In this document: positions 1 through 8,795 of the stretch, piece after piece
Numbering within the stretch: the stretch's first letter is position 1
Layout: the number at the start of each line of letters is the position of its first letter
NCBI GenBank assembly: GCA_023435725.1
Contig: JAEYRD010000044.1
Coordinates: 1 to 64,000, forward strand
DNA: 64,000 nt
Direction of reading: 5' to 3'
Source of the DNA: Pseudomonadota bacterium
Lineage (GTDB): Bacteria; Pseudomonadota; Alphaproteobacteria; Rhizobiales; Xanthobacteraceae
Made by a program: the position numbers and the translations under genes
The notes under the pieces: model-generated
What the model was told of the DNA's origin: nothing
Databases searched by the model: none
The model's input: the letters and a program-made list of their open reading frames with translations, nothing else

Positions 1-2
1 AC

Positions 3-1346
3 GCCACCCAGTTCACTCTCCATCTCAAGAAGGGCGTGACCTTCTCCGACGGCACGCCGCTCGATGCGGCCGCCGTCGTCGCCAATCTCGATATCTGGTA
101 CGCTGGCCGGAAGAACGAAGGCATCAACCCGGTCGGCCTCTTCCCGAAGACCTACGACCACGCCGAGCCGGTCGACGCGACCACGGTAAAAATCTTCTTC
201 AAGGCACCGACGCTCGGCTTCATTCCGACGCTCGGCTACCACGGCTCCATTCTCATCTCGCCGAAAACCATCGCGCAGCCCGCCGCCCAGCAGGCCGACC
301 TCGGCAAGACATCCGGCAGTGGCCCCTATGTGGTCGATTCCTGGAAGGAGGGCGACTTCGTCAAGCTGGTCAAGCGCAAGGACTACAACTGGGGTCCTGC
401 GGCAGTCGGCCACACCGGTCCGGCCTTTCTCGACTCGATCACCTACAAGCTCGTGTCCGAGCCGTCGTTGCGGGTCGCCGCCGTCCAGTCAGGCCAGGCC
501 GATGTCGCTTACAGCCCTTCGCCGCAGGAACTGAAATCCCTCAAGGAGGCAGGCTTCACCACCGCGACACCGCGCTATCTCGGCTTCGTGAACGGCCTGG
601 CGATCAATACCAAGCTCGAGCCGTATAACGACGTGAAGGTGCGCCAGGCTCTCCAGGCCAGCATCAATCGGAAGGAGATCATCGACACCGTTTACACACC
701 CGACTGGAAGCTGGCGACGTCCTTCATCCAGAGCAACGTGCCCGGCGCGACCGACCACAGCGATCTCCTGGCCTACAATCCCGGCAAGGCCGAGAAGCTT
801 CTGGACGAAGCAGGCTGGATCAAGGATTCCAAGGGTATCCGCACCAAGGACGGCAAGCAACTCACGCTGACGCTCCACTCCAACCCTTACCTCGCGACCG
901 CCAAGGCGATCGACGAGCTCATTGCCCAGCAACTCGGCAAGATTGGCTGGAAAGTCTTCATCCGGGCCTACGACGTCGTCACATTCGGTGAAAAGGTCAG
1001 GTTCGGTGGTCCCGCCGTGCCGGCCTACGAGGTGACGCGCAGCTTTATCGACGCCGGCACCGTGGCCAGCATCCTGACCGACGCCAACAACGGCGAGAAC
1101 TGGTTCAACCTCGGCGACAGCGACAAGAAGCTCAATGAGCTCCGAGACAAGATCGCCAGCGCCGGCTCCGCCCAGATCCGCGACCCGCTGCTCGACCTGC
1201 TGCAAACATATGTCCTCGAGCAGGGTTACTTCATCCCGCGCACGCAGATCGTCCAGCGCATCTACGTGCAATCGCCGAAGCTGAAGGGAGAAGTCTACAA
1301 CGGCGTCGCCTATGCCAGCTACTACACGGCGACGATCAGCGAGTAA
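3..1346 (+). CDS. Peptide-type ABC transporter substrate-binding protein (5' truncated)
   Basis: C-terminal ~447 residues of a family 5 (peptide/nickel/opine type) periplasmic solute-binding protein. The frame is open from the first bases, so the signal peptide and start lie upstream of the window. The segment LKKGVTFSDGTPLDAAAVV near the visible N-end and the later NPGKAEKLLDEAGW are characteristic of the family. It is followed after 38 bp by two DppB/DppC-type permeases and a two-domain ATPase on the same strand, so it is the binding component of a complete importer. The substrate cannot be read from the sequence; the sulfur-gene neighbourhood suggests a sulfur-containing peptide or conjugate (inference). 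Confidence 0.9.
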   Translation, partial: ATQFTLHLKKGVTFSDGTPLDAAAVVANLDIWYAGRKNEGINPVGLFPKTYDHAEPVDATTVKIFFKAPTLGFIPTLGYHGSILISPKTIAQPAAQQADLGKTSGSGPYVVDSWKEGDFVKLVKRKDYNWGPAAVGHTGPAFLDSITYKLVSEPSLRVAAVQSGQADVAYSPSPQELKSLKEAGFTTATPRYLGFVNGLAINTKLEPYNDVKVRQALQASINRKEIIDTVYTPDWKLATSFIQSNVPGATDHSDLLAYNPGKAEKLLDEAGWIKDSKGIRTKDGKQLTLTLHSNPYLATAKAIDELIAQQLGKIGWKVFIRAYDVVTFGEKVRFGGPAVPAYEVTRSFIDAGTVASILTDANNGENWFNLGDSDKKLNELRDKIASAGSAQIRDPLLDLLQTYVLEQGYFIPRTQIVQRIYVQSPKLKGEVYNGVAYASYYTATISE

Positions 1347-1384
1347 CCGGCCGTGCAGCCGAGCAATGCGAGGAGGCGATCGGC

Positions 1385-2395
1385 ATGAGCAATGCATACC
1401 TGCACTATGGCGCAAAGCGCCTCGTCCAGGCCCTCGTCGTCATCTTGCTAGCCTACCTCTTCACCTTCGTCGTCGTCAGCATCTTGCCGGGCGACCCCAT
1501 CACCAACGTCCTGCGCGATCCCCAGAATGGATTCACCGAGGACGAGATCAGGCAGATCATCACAGCCCAAGGCCTGGACCAGCCGATTCCGGTCCAGCTC
1601 TGGACTTCGCTGTCCCACTTCGTGACGGGCGATCTTGGTCTGTCGATGCGGTCCAGCCGGCCCGTGACAACCCTGATCGCCGAGGTTCTCCCCTCGACGC
1701 TGGTGCTGGCATCATCGGCCTTTGCCGTCGCGCTGCTGCTGGCGGCGACGATCGCTTACGGCACGCAGTTCCTTCCCAAGCGCTTCGGCCAGGGCTTGCT
1801 GCGCGGCTTCCCATCGCTATTCCTGTCGGTGCCCAACTTCGTGATTGGCCTCGTGCTGATCCACGTCTTCGGCTTCCAGCTCGGCCTGTTTCGCGTGATC
1901 GCGCCCAACAGCTTCTGGGCCACCTTTTTCGCCGCGATCGCGCTCGGCATCCCGATCTCCGCGCAGATCGCCGAGGTGCTGATCGCGAACCTCGACCACG
2001 AGTCCAGACAGGAATATGCCGCCGTCGCACGCGGCCGTGGCCTCGGGCAGTTTCGGCTCTTCGCCAGGCACCTGCTCAAGCCGTCGTCGCTCCCGGTCGT
2101 CACCATCATCGCGCTCACCATCGGCGAGTTGCTCGGCGGCTCGCTGATCACCGAGACGGTGTTCGGGCGCACCGGCATCGGCAGCCTGGTGCAGCGGTCC
2201 GTCAGCACGCAAGACCTGCCCGTCCTGCAGGCGGTTGTCTCGCTGGCGGCAGTCGTGTTCGTGCTCGTTAATCTGATCGCCGATCTCGTCTACCCGCTGC
2301 TCGACCCCCGCGTAAAACTCGTCGGCGGTCCCAAGTACCGCCCGACGACGGCCGACGACAGCTCCGCCGCAGCGTCCCAGGCGGTGACATCATGA
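1385..2395 (+). CDS. ABC transporter permease, DppB type
   Basis: A 336-residue inner-membrane permease of the DppB/OppB class: an N-terminal membrane segment (about residues 10-32), then a periplasmic stretch and five further hydrophobic segments. The coupling loop has the EAA-like pattern EYAAVARGRGLG followed by RHLLKPSSLPVV. The C-end DLVYPLLDPRVKL is the usual ending of this class. The start is preceded by AGGAGG at a normal distance. The last four bases overlap the next permease gene (ATGA), which points to translational coupling and a heteromeric permease. Confidence 0.92.
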   Translation: MSNAYLHYGAKRLVQALVVILLAYLFTFVVVSILPGDPITNVLRDPQNGFTEDEIRQIITAQGLDQPIPVQLWTSLSHFVTGDLGLSMRSSRPVTTLIAEVLPSTLVLASSAFAVALLLAATIAYGTQFLPKRFGQGLLRGFPSLFLSVPNFVIGLVLIHVFGFQLGLFRVIAPNSFWATFFAAIALGIPISAQIAEVLIANLDHESRQEYAAVARGRGLGQFRLFARHLLKPSSLPVVTIIALTIGELLGGSLITETVFGRTGIGSLVQRSVSTQDLPVLQAVVSLAAVVFVLVNLIADLVYPLLDPRVKLVGGPKYRPTTADDSSAAASQAVTS

Positions 2396-3234
2396 GTCTC
2401 GTTTCGTCCGCCGCGCGCGTCACGGCGAGCAACCGGCTCATAGCCCTTCGAATCCCACCGTCCGTCGCGCTCTCGTTCGCGATCATCGCGCTCGTGATTG
2501 GCTGGTCGCTCGCGCCCGGCCTGTTCACGAGCCAGAGCCCGGTCAACGGCATCCCCGCTGCCAAGCTGCTCGGCCCCGGTGCAGAGCACTGGTTCGGCAC
2601 CGACCACCTGGGTCGCGATCTCTACACCCGCGTCGTCTATGGCACGGCCTCCTCGGTGACGAGCGCACTCATCGCCGTCGTCATCGCCGCCGTCACCGGC
2701 GGCCTCATCGGCCTGCTGGCGGGCTTCTTCGGCGGCTGGGTCGACATCGTGTTCGCCCGCCTCGTGGACGTTCTGTTGGCCATTCCGAACTTCCTGCTGG
2801 CCGTCATCATCGTCACCGCGATCGGGTTCGACACGACGAACGCTGCGATTGCGACCGGTGTCTCGGCGGTGGCCGTCTTCGCCCGGGTGATGCGCTCGGA
2901 GGTCATCAAGATCCGGCAGGCGACATTCGTCGAGTCGTCATTCCTGCTTGGCGGCTCGCGCTGGCACATCCTGTTGCGGCACGTGCTGCCGAACGCCTCG
3001 CGCTCGCTGTTGCCGCTTGCGGTGCTGCAGTTCGGCCTGTCGATCCTGATCATCGCCAGCCTCGCCTTCCTCGGCTACGGCGACCCGCCCCCCGCTTCCG
3101 ACTGGGGCCTGCTGATCTCGATCGGCAAGGACTACCTCAAATGGCCCTGGCTGGTGTACGCGCCGGCTTTCGTCACGATCGCGACCGTCCTCTCTGTCAA
3201 CAGGATCAGCCGATGGCTCCGCAAGACGGACTGA
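2392..3234 (+). CDS. ABC transporter permease, DppC type
   Basis: A 280-residue DppC/OppC-class permease. The region HWFGTDHLGRDLYTRVVYG (about residues 63-81) is the class signature, and the C-terminal half carries the SFLLGGSRWHILLRHVLPN coupling motif and the ending SLAFLGYGDPPPASDWG. It overlaps the upstream permease by 4 bp and the downstream ATPase start by 22 bp, so the genes are very likely co-translated. It would form the membrane channel with the DppB-type partner. Confidence 0.92.
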   Translation: MSLVSSAARVTASNRLIALRIPPSVALSFAIIALVIGWSLAPGLFTSQSPVNGIPAAKLLGPGAEHWFGTDHLGRDLYTRVVYGTASSVTSALIAVVIAAVTGGLIGLLAGFFGGWVDIVFARLVDVLLAIPNFLLAVIIVTAIGFDTTNAAIATGVSAVAVFARVMRSEVIKIRQATFVESSFLLGGSRWHILLRHVLPNASRSLLPLAVLQFGLSILIIASLAFLGYGDPPPASDWGLLISIGKDYLKWPWLVYAPAFVTIATVLSVNRISRWLRKTD

Positions 3235-4934
3235 CCGCCACCCTCATCCGCGCCGAGACCACCGCGCCGAAATTGCGGCGGCAGCCCCCTCTGCTCGGTG
3301 TCGATGGGCTGTCAGTCTCCTACGGGCCCAACCAGGTCGTGACCGACGTCGGGTTCGAACTGGTCCGCGGCGAGAGCCTCGCCCTTATCGGCGAATCCGG
3401 CTCGGGCAAGTCGACCATCGCCCGCGCGGTGCTGCGACTGCTCCCCAACAATGGACGTGCCACCGGCCGTGTCGCGTTCGACGGCCAGGAGGTGCTCGGG
3501 CTGTCCGAGCACCGCTTCCGGCCGCTGCGCGGACGGTCCATCGGATTCATTCCGCAGGATCCCGGCAATTCGCTCAACCCGGTGCGGACGATCGGCGCCC
3601 AGGCACACGAGGCGGCCGCGCTCCTCGACGAATCCGACAAGGCGATACGCAAGCAGCTCATCCTGGAAACCTTCGCCCAGGTCGGGCTCGACAATCCCGA
3701 GCGTATCTACGACTCCTATCCGCACCAGCTGTCCGGCGGCATGCTCCAGCGCGTGCTCATCGGCCTCGCGGTCCTGCCCCGACCGTCGCTGCTGGTCGCG
3801 GACGAGCCGACATCCGCGCTCGACGTCACGATCCAGAAGCGGATCCTCGACCTGCTCTCACGGCTGCAGCACGAGCTGGATATCAGCCTGCTGCTCATCA
3901 CCCATGACCTGGCGATCGCCGCCGAGCGGGCGAATGCGCTGGTCGTGCTCAAGGACGGTACCATCCAGGAGGCCGGCAGGACCGCCACTGTCTTCGCCTC
4001 GCCGGCGTCGGCATATGCAAGGAAGCTGCATGCCGACGTCCCGGCCCTCAACCCCGATCGCTACGCCGACCTGCGCGACCCGGGCTTCCGTCGTCTCAAG
4101 ACCGCCGCCGGCGAGCCACCGAAGATCGAGGTCAGCGCCGTCACCAAGACTTTTGCCGTCGACGGCAGGACGTTGACGGCCGTCGACGACGTGTCGTTCA
4201 CCGTGCCGGCCGGCACCACACATGCGCTGGTCGGCGAGTCCGGCTCGGGCAAAACGACGACGATCCGGCTGCTGCTTGGGCTCGAACAACCCGACACCGG
4301 GACCATCTCCGTCGCCGGCGAGCAATTCCACGGTCGTTCGCCGGGCGAGCTGCACGCGGTATGGCGTCACCTTCAGCTCATCTATCAAAACCCCTTCACC
4401 TCGCTCGATCCGAGCTGGAAGGTCGGGCAACTGATCCGCGAGCCGCTCGACCAGTTCAAGATCGGCACGAGCAAGGAGCGCAACGAGCGCGTGCGCCAGG
4501 CCCTGGCCGACGTCGGACTCGGCGAGCACCTGCTCTCGCGCAATCCGGAAGCCTTGTCAGGCGGCCAGCGTCAGCGCGTGGCCATCGCCCGCGCACTGGT
4601 ACTCAAACCCGATGTGATCGTGCTCGACGAACCCACCTCCGCGCTCGATGTCAGCGTCCAGGCCGACATCGTCAAGGTGCTGCTCTCGCTGCAGGCCGAG
4701 CTGGGCCTGACCTATGTGTTCGTCTCTCATGACCTGGCGCTGGTTCGCCAGCTCGCCCACAGCGTCTCGGTGATGCACCGCGGACGCATCGTCGAACACG
4801 GGACCGTCTCTGACATCTTCGACAATCCCGGGCAGCCCTATACGCGCTCGCTGCTGGCCTCGATTCCGTCAGGCGTCGGCAGTGCCGCCCACGCGATGAA
4901 CTCGCGCGCCCGGGCGATCGTCGCCGCAGGTTGA
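3213..4934 (+). CDS. ABC transporter ATP-binding protein, fused DppD-DppF type
   Basis: A 573-residue protein with two complete nucleotide-binding domains. Domain 1 has Walker A GESGSGKST (residues 60-68), signature LSGGMLQR and Walker B LLVADEPTSALD. Domain 2 has GESGSGKTT, LSGGQRQR and VIVLDEPTSALD. The two halves correspond to the separate DppD and DppF subunits, so one polypeptide energises the importer encoded just upstream. The ATG at 3213 fits better than an upstream in-frame codon at 3141, which would lie deep inside the permease gene. The frame ends at 4934, followed by ~280 bp without a convincing gene. Confidence 0.92.
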   Translation: MAPQDGLTATLIRAETTAPKLRRQPPLLGVDGLSVSYGPNQVVTDVGFELVRGESLALIGESGSGKSTIARAVLRLLPNNGRATGRVAFDGQEVLGLSEHRFRPLRGRSIGFIPQDPGNSLNPVRTIGAQAHEAAALLDESDKAIRKQLILETFAQVGLDNPERIYDSYPHQLSGGMLQRVLIGLAVLPRPSLLVADEPTSALDVTIQKRILDLLSRLQHELDISLLLITHDLAIAAERANALVVLKDGTIQEAGRTATVFASPASAYARKLHADVPALNPDRYADLRDPGFRRLKTAAGEPPKIEVSAVTKTFAVDGRTLTAVDDVSFTVPAGTTHALVGESGSGKTTTIRLLLGLEQPDTGTISVAGEQFHGRSPGELHAVWRHLQLIYQNPFTSLDPSWKVGQLIREPLDQFKIGTSKERNERVRQALADVGLGEHLLSRNPEALSGGQRQRVAIARALVLKPDVIVLDEPTSALDVSVQADIVKVLLSLQAELGLTYVFVSHDLALVRQLAHSVSVMHRGRIVEHGTVSDIFDNPGQPYTRSLLASIPSGVGSAAHAMNSRARAIVAAG

Positions 4935-5217
4935 CATTCTCGGGCGGATGCGATCGAGCCTATCGCTCTTCGCATTCTGGGAATGCCGCTCGTAACGCAA
5001 TACCGCCGATGGTCACCGCGCCTGCCAGCGCGGCGGCAAGGAATTGTTCCGCCCGCAGCCAATGCGGAAATGTCGTTCTCAGGAGTTCGCCGCGGTCGCA
5101 GCGATCCTGCCAAACTTGATTTCGTCGCAAGTCTGATGTGTCCGGCGTGACGCCGACCGTGATATCTGCTGGCCCATTCCATGTTGTACATGCCTCGCCG
5201 GCAATGAGAGAGATATC
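4935..5217. other. Intergenic, possible small minus-strand reading frame
   Basis: No strong gene on the plus strand. On the minus strand a frame ending at 4960 reads as a short hydrophobic protein (51 codons from a TTG; ending EQFLAAALAGAVTIGGIALR then a short polar tail). It could be a small membrane protein or a decayed C-terminus, but no ribosome binding site is visible. The 3' part should also hold the promoter for the nitroreductase-dioxygenase pair. Confidence 0.3.
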
Positions 5218-5844
5218 GTGACAGCCCAGACATCGCAGCACACGCACCGGGTCGCTGATCATCCAGCCGAACGCATCTTCGTCGACCGCTGGTCCCCCAG
5301 GGGATTTTCTCAGGATCAGATCTCGGAAAACGAACTGCGAACATTGTTCGAGGCGGCAAGATGGGCGCCGTCCGCCTACAACTCGCAGCCCTGGCGTTTT
5401 CTCTACGCCCTGCGGGGGGATACGGAATTCGACGCCTTTCTCGCTCCCTTGATCGAATTCAACCGGGGATGGGCTCAGCATGCGGCGGCGCTGATCTTCC
5501 TGCTGTCGAAGAAGGCGTTCACGCCGCCGGGCAAGACCGAGGCGCAATTCTCGCGAACACATTCCTTCGATGCAGGCGCGGCATGGGCCAATTTCGCCAA
5601 CCAGGCTGCAATCGATGGCTGGGCGGCTCACGGCATGAGCGGCTTCGACATCGACAAGGCACGCTCCGTCCTCGGCGTCCCCCAGGAATTCGATGTCGAG
5701 ATCGTGATCGCGCTCGGTCGCAAGGGCGATGGCGCGCACCTGGCGCCGGCTCTGCTCGAGCGTGAGCAACCGAGTCCACGCTCATCCATCGACGAATTCG
5801 CCGCACGTGGTCTGTTTCCGAAGCGTTTCGAGGCTGCGCGATGA
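5218..5844 (+). CDS. Nitroreductase family protein
   Basis: A 208-residue FMN-dependent nitroreductase-fold protein. The N-terminal RWSPRGFSQDQI and AARWAPSAYNSQPWRF (about residues 44-59) form the family's FMN-binding start, and IVIALGRKGDG lies in the C-terminal half. The start codon is GTG with a purine-rich GAGAGAGA upstream. It overlaps the thiol dioxygenase gene by 4 bp (ATGA), so the two are coupled. Substrate unknown; the pairing suggests redox handling of a sulfur compound or its product (inference). Confidence 0.85.
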   Translation: MTAQTSQHTHRVADHPAERIFVDRWSPRGFSQDQISENELRTLFEAARWAPSAYNSQPWRFLYALRGDTEFDAFLAPLIEFNRGWAQHAAALIFLLSKKAFTPPGKTEAQFSRTHSFDAGAAWANFANQAAIDGWAAHGMSGFDIDKARSVLGVPQEFDVEIVIALGRKGDGAHLAPALLEREQPSPRSSIDEFAARGLFPKRFEAAR

Positions 5845-6416
5845 GCGATCTCCCCAAGCTCCGGACCTTTGTCGCCGAGGTTGCCCGGGTCGTCGAAACG
5901 AAGCTGGATGAAAGCGCGTTGCTTGCGCAGCTAACTCCGAAGCTGAAGGAGCTGATCGCCGCGGACGACTGGCTTCCGGAAGCCTACGCCGCTGTCGACG
6001 GCAGCGCCTATCGGCAATACCTGCTCTACGCAGATCCACTCGATCGTTTCTCGATCGTCAGCTTCGTCTGGGGGCCCGGACAGGGCACCCCCATCCACGA
6101 CCATCGCGTCTGGGGGCTGGTGGGCGTATTGCGAGGCGAAGAGCTCTCGGTCAGCTACGCGCGGCAACCCGACGGCACGTTGCGGCCCGACGCCGCCGTG
6201 CGTCTGCCGAAAGGCACGGTCGCTGCCGTCTCGCCAGAGATCGGCGACATCCATGCGATCTCGAACGGCCTCTCAGACAGATCTTCGATCAGCATTCACG
6301 TTTATGGCGGCAACATCGGCAGGATCCACCGTTCCGTCTTCGACGCAACGACCGGAGCCGAGCGCGAGTTCGTCTCGGGATATTCGAACGAACTCTTGCC
6401 CAATCTCTGGATCTGA
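5841..6416 (+). CDS. Thiol dioxygenase (cysteine dioxygenase family, Gln-type)
   Basis: A 191-residue non-heme iron thiol dioxygenase of the cysteine dioxygenase type I family. Iron ligands are H86 and H88 in TPIHDHRVWG and H138 in GDIHAIS. The catalytic Ser-His-Tyr triad is visible as S151, H153 and Y155 (SIHVY). The sequence YRQYLLYAD puts Gln59 where animal cysteine dioxygenase has Arg60. This is the mark of the 'Gln-type' bacterial subgroup, associated with 3-mercaptopropionate. It would oxidise a thiol to a sulfinate with O2 in the cytoplasm. Translationally coupled to the nitroreductase upstream. Confidence 0.88.
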   Translation: MSDLPKLRTFVAEVARVVETKLDESALLAQLTPKLKELIAADDWLPEAYAAVDGSAYRQYLLYADPLDRFSIVSFVWGPGQGTPIHDHRVWGLVGVLRGEELSVSYARQPDGTLRPDAAVRLPKGTVAAVSPEIGDIHAISNGLSDRSSISIHVYGGNIGRIHRSVFDATTGAEREFVSGYSNELLPNLWI

Positions 6417-6465
6417 CGTCATCGTGATCGGCAGATCCAAGCTTCTGCGATTGCCACCTGTTCCG

Positions 6466-7467
6466 TCAATTCCGGTCCAGGAAGCTCTGGACCTCGCGGA
6501 AGAGCACGTCGCGGCCCGTCTCGACCTCGACGAAATGCGTGGCGCGCGGAATTTCGATCAGATGGCGCACGGGCGCATTGCGCAGAAGCGCGAAGAGCGC
6601 CTGTGACTGGCTGAGCGGTGTCAGCTCGTCCCATTCGCCTCGGATAATGAGCGTCGGCGCCGAGATCTTGCCGGGATCATAGATCGCCTTGTTGACACCC
6701 CAATACTCTGCGCCGTCGGCCACAACGCCCGTCGGCGAACGGAAGCGCGGAGGATTGTGCGTCTTCGCGTCCGGCTGCGCAGCGAGCAGGGCCTGCTCCC
6801 ATGTCTTCTTCCAGGTCGGCGGGAAGATCTTTTCGGCCTGCGCGTCCGGCACGCCAGTCTGGAGGCGCTTGAGCGCCGCATCGGTCGCCCATTCCTGCCA
6901 GGCCGCCTCCGGAATCTTGCCGCCGGCCGAGGACAGCCATGGCGGCGCGAGCAGAACCAGGCCGGCGACATGCTGCGGCTGCGCCGCCGCGTAGCTGCCA
7001 GTGATCAGTGTTCCCCACGACCACCCGATCAACTGCAATTTCGGGATCTTGCGCTGGGCCAGGATGTGGTTGACGGCCGCGCCGAAATCCTCCACCGCCT
7101 CCTTGGTCGTCGCGAACGGCTTCGACTGATCCGTGGGTGGTTTCGAGCCACCATAGCCACGAACGTCGACGAGCCAGACGTCGTAACCTTGCGAGGCGAT
7201 GTAATCGGCCCAGGAGCCCTGGCCAACAGCCAGATCGAACACGGTTTCCGATGGCTGGGTCGAGCCGTGGACATACAGCACGGTGCGGGACGCCTCGAAC
7301 TTCATGAGGTCCTTCGGATGTTTGTTCCGCAGGAATATCTGGACGCCGGGCGTCGCGGAGGCGACGTGAAAATCCTGCGCGACGAGTTGGCGAGGCTCCT
7401 TGGACCATGAGGGTTGCCACATAGCCGACAGCGACACCAGCAGCGACGACAACAACAAGCGCTTCAT
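6466..7467 (-). CDS. Secreted alpha/beta hydrolase
   Basis: A 333-residue alpha/beta-fold hydrolase. The start at 7467 gives a signal peptide (MKRLLLSSLLVSLSAMWQPS, cut near WSKEP) and has GGAAG upstream; a longer frame from 7533 lacks both. Oxyanion region VHGSTQP (67-73), DVRGYGG (101-107), nucleophile S150 in GWSWG, acid in RGEWDELTPL and histidine in ATHFVEV are all present. It faces the dioxygenase gene convergently. Likely an esterase- or lipase-like enzyme acting outside the cytoplasm; substrate unknown. Confidence 0.85.
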   Translation of the reverse strand: MKRLLLSSLLVSLSAMWQPSWSKEPRQLVAQDFHVASATPGVQIFLRNKHPKDLMKFEASRTVLYVHGSTQPSETVFDLAVGQGSWADYIASQGYDVWLVDVRGYGGSKPPTDQSKPFATTKEAVEDFGAAVNHILAQRKIPKLQLIGWSWGTLITGSYAAAQPQHVAGLVLLAPPWLSSAGGKIPEAAWQEWATDAALKRLQTGVPDAQAEKIFPPTWKKTWEQALLAAQPDAKTHNPPRFRSPTGVVADGAEYWGVNKAIYDPGKISAPTLIIRGEWDELTPLSQSQALFALLRNAPVRHLIEIPRATHFVEVETGRDVLFREVQSFLDRN

Positions 7468-7781
7468 GTGAACTTCCTTCGACGAGACGTGACAACTGCG
7501 ATTTAGGCCGCGCGAGAGACCAAGCACGCGCACATTTCGGCGTTCGCGCGTGCCTTCGTCAATTCCAAATGAATCCCTTGATTGAGAATGATTCCGCTTT
7601 CGCTCGGCTTGCAGACAGCCGATATCGCGACACCATCGTCACGGTACCGTTGCCATTCGAGACCAGGCCATTCAGCCTTCACACCCACGCTTCGAGAATG
7701 ATCCAACTCATGCTTGGCTTCGTCGAGCGTTCTCAGCCTGCATGGCGACGTATCGCTGGATCACGGAAACAGTCTGCGGTC
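7468..7781. other. Intergenic region between hydrolase and DUF2891 gene
   Basis: About 310 bp between the 5' end of the minus-strand hydrolase and the 3' end of the minus-strand DUF2891 gene. It should hold the hydrolase promoter; a locally A/T-richer stretch lies around 7560-7610. A 67-codon minus-strand frame (7503-7706) has no recognisable features and I do not call it. Confidence 0.4.
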
Positions 7782-8795
7782 CTAACTCTCATCGTCCAGC
7801 GCGAGAACGGCGAAGCTCGCGAGCCAGTGCTCTCCCATGTAATGGGTGGCGAGATGAGGAAGGCCTGCGGCGAGATGCTCCTGCGCGGAATCGCGCGCCA
7901 CGGCGCGCCGTTCGTCGTTTGCCGGCAGCGCATCGCCGAGAGCGCGCCAGCACCACGCCCGGCTCAGATTGAGCCCGTCGAGATGAGCGATCTTGCCATC
8001 CGTGCGATCGCTAACCGTCACGGGCTGGAACAGTGTCGCTGGCAGCCTCTCGGATAATCGCGGAAGGAAACGATCGAACCACGGCAAGAACTCGTTTGGC
8101 GGCAACAGGCGCCGCATGCACTCGGCCTCGATGAGCGCCGAGGACTGAAAATCGTCGCCGCTCGGCTCGCCCCAGGCCGGGCAGTCGCGATCCCCGCCAT
8201 ACCAGCGCAAGCCGGTCTCGCGCAGAAGCTTCGCCAGTCCTTCGTCCTTCCTGATATCGGCGTAGTCAGCGGCCATGCGCAAACCGAAAGCCGTGTTGAA
8301 ATGGGTGCCGACGCGAACTGGATAAGGCGACAGCGGCAGGAAGTCGCGAAAGCGCTGGGCAATCACCTCGGCCAGCGGTGCGAGATTGCGGCCCCAGCGG
8401 TCGTCGGCCTGGAGCGTCAGCTCGGTCGACAGCTTCAGGAGCCAGGCCCAGCCATATGGCCGCTTGAAACCACGAGCCGTCGGGCGTGCAAAATAAGCGC
8501 ACTCGGCGGCGACCTTGTCGGGAACGAACTGCGCGTCGAACTGCGCGCGGATCTCGGGCGCCGGCGCGAAATCCGGAAAGCGGCGCAACAGTCGCGCCAG
8601 CATCCAGTAGCCGTGGACGCAGGAGTGCCAGTCGTAGCTGCCATAGAAGATCGGGTGCAGCTCGCTCGGCGTGCGGGCATCCGCGGGTTCGGCCAGCGCG
8701 TGGTCCACATTGTTTGGATATTCTCGCCCGACATGGCCGAGCGCAATGTGAGCGAATTGCGCGGCCTGCTCGCGGGTGAGACGGGACGTGGTCAT
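7782..8795 (-). CDS. DUF2891 domain-containing protein
   Basis: A 337-residue cytoplasmic protein matching the DUF2891 family along its whole length: an alpha-helical, Trp/His-rich sequence with ELHPIFYGSYDWHSCVHG near residues 46-63, RPYGWAWLLKL in the middle and FQSSALIEAECMRR later. The repeated helical pattern resembles alpha/alpha-barrel sugar-processing enzymes, but the biochemical role is unknown. It overlaps the upstream permease gene by 4 bp, so the two form one operon read away from the LysR gene at 9787. Confidence 0.85.
   Translation of the reverse strand: MTTSRLTREQAAQFAHIALGHVGREYPNNVDHALAEPADARTPSELHPIFYGSYDWHSCVHGYWMLARLLRRFPDFAPAPEIRAQFDAQFVPDKVAAECAYFARPTARGFKRPYGWAWLLKLSTELTLQADDRWGRNLAPLAEVIAQRFRDFLPLSPYPVRVGTHFNTAFGLRMAADYADIRKDEGLAKLLRETGLRWYGGDRDCPAWGEPSGDDFQSSALIEAECMRRLLPPNEFLPWFDRFLPRLSERLPATLFQPVTVSDRTDGKIAHLDGLNLSRAWCWRALGDALPANDERRAVARDSAQEHLAAGLPHLATHYMGEHWLASFAVLALDDES

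Noticed and set aside
4960..5769. 269-codon minus-strand frame opposite the nitroreductase
   Set aside because: Most of it is antisense to a well-supported gene. Only the last ~50 codons, outside the gene, look even faintly protein-like, and they have no ribosome binding site.
7503..7706. 67-codon minus-strand frame in the gap after the hydrolase
   Set aside because: No family features, no ribosome binding site and it lies where the hydrolase promoter is expected.
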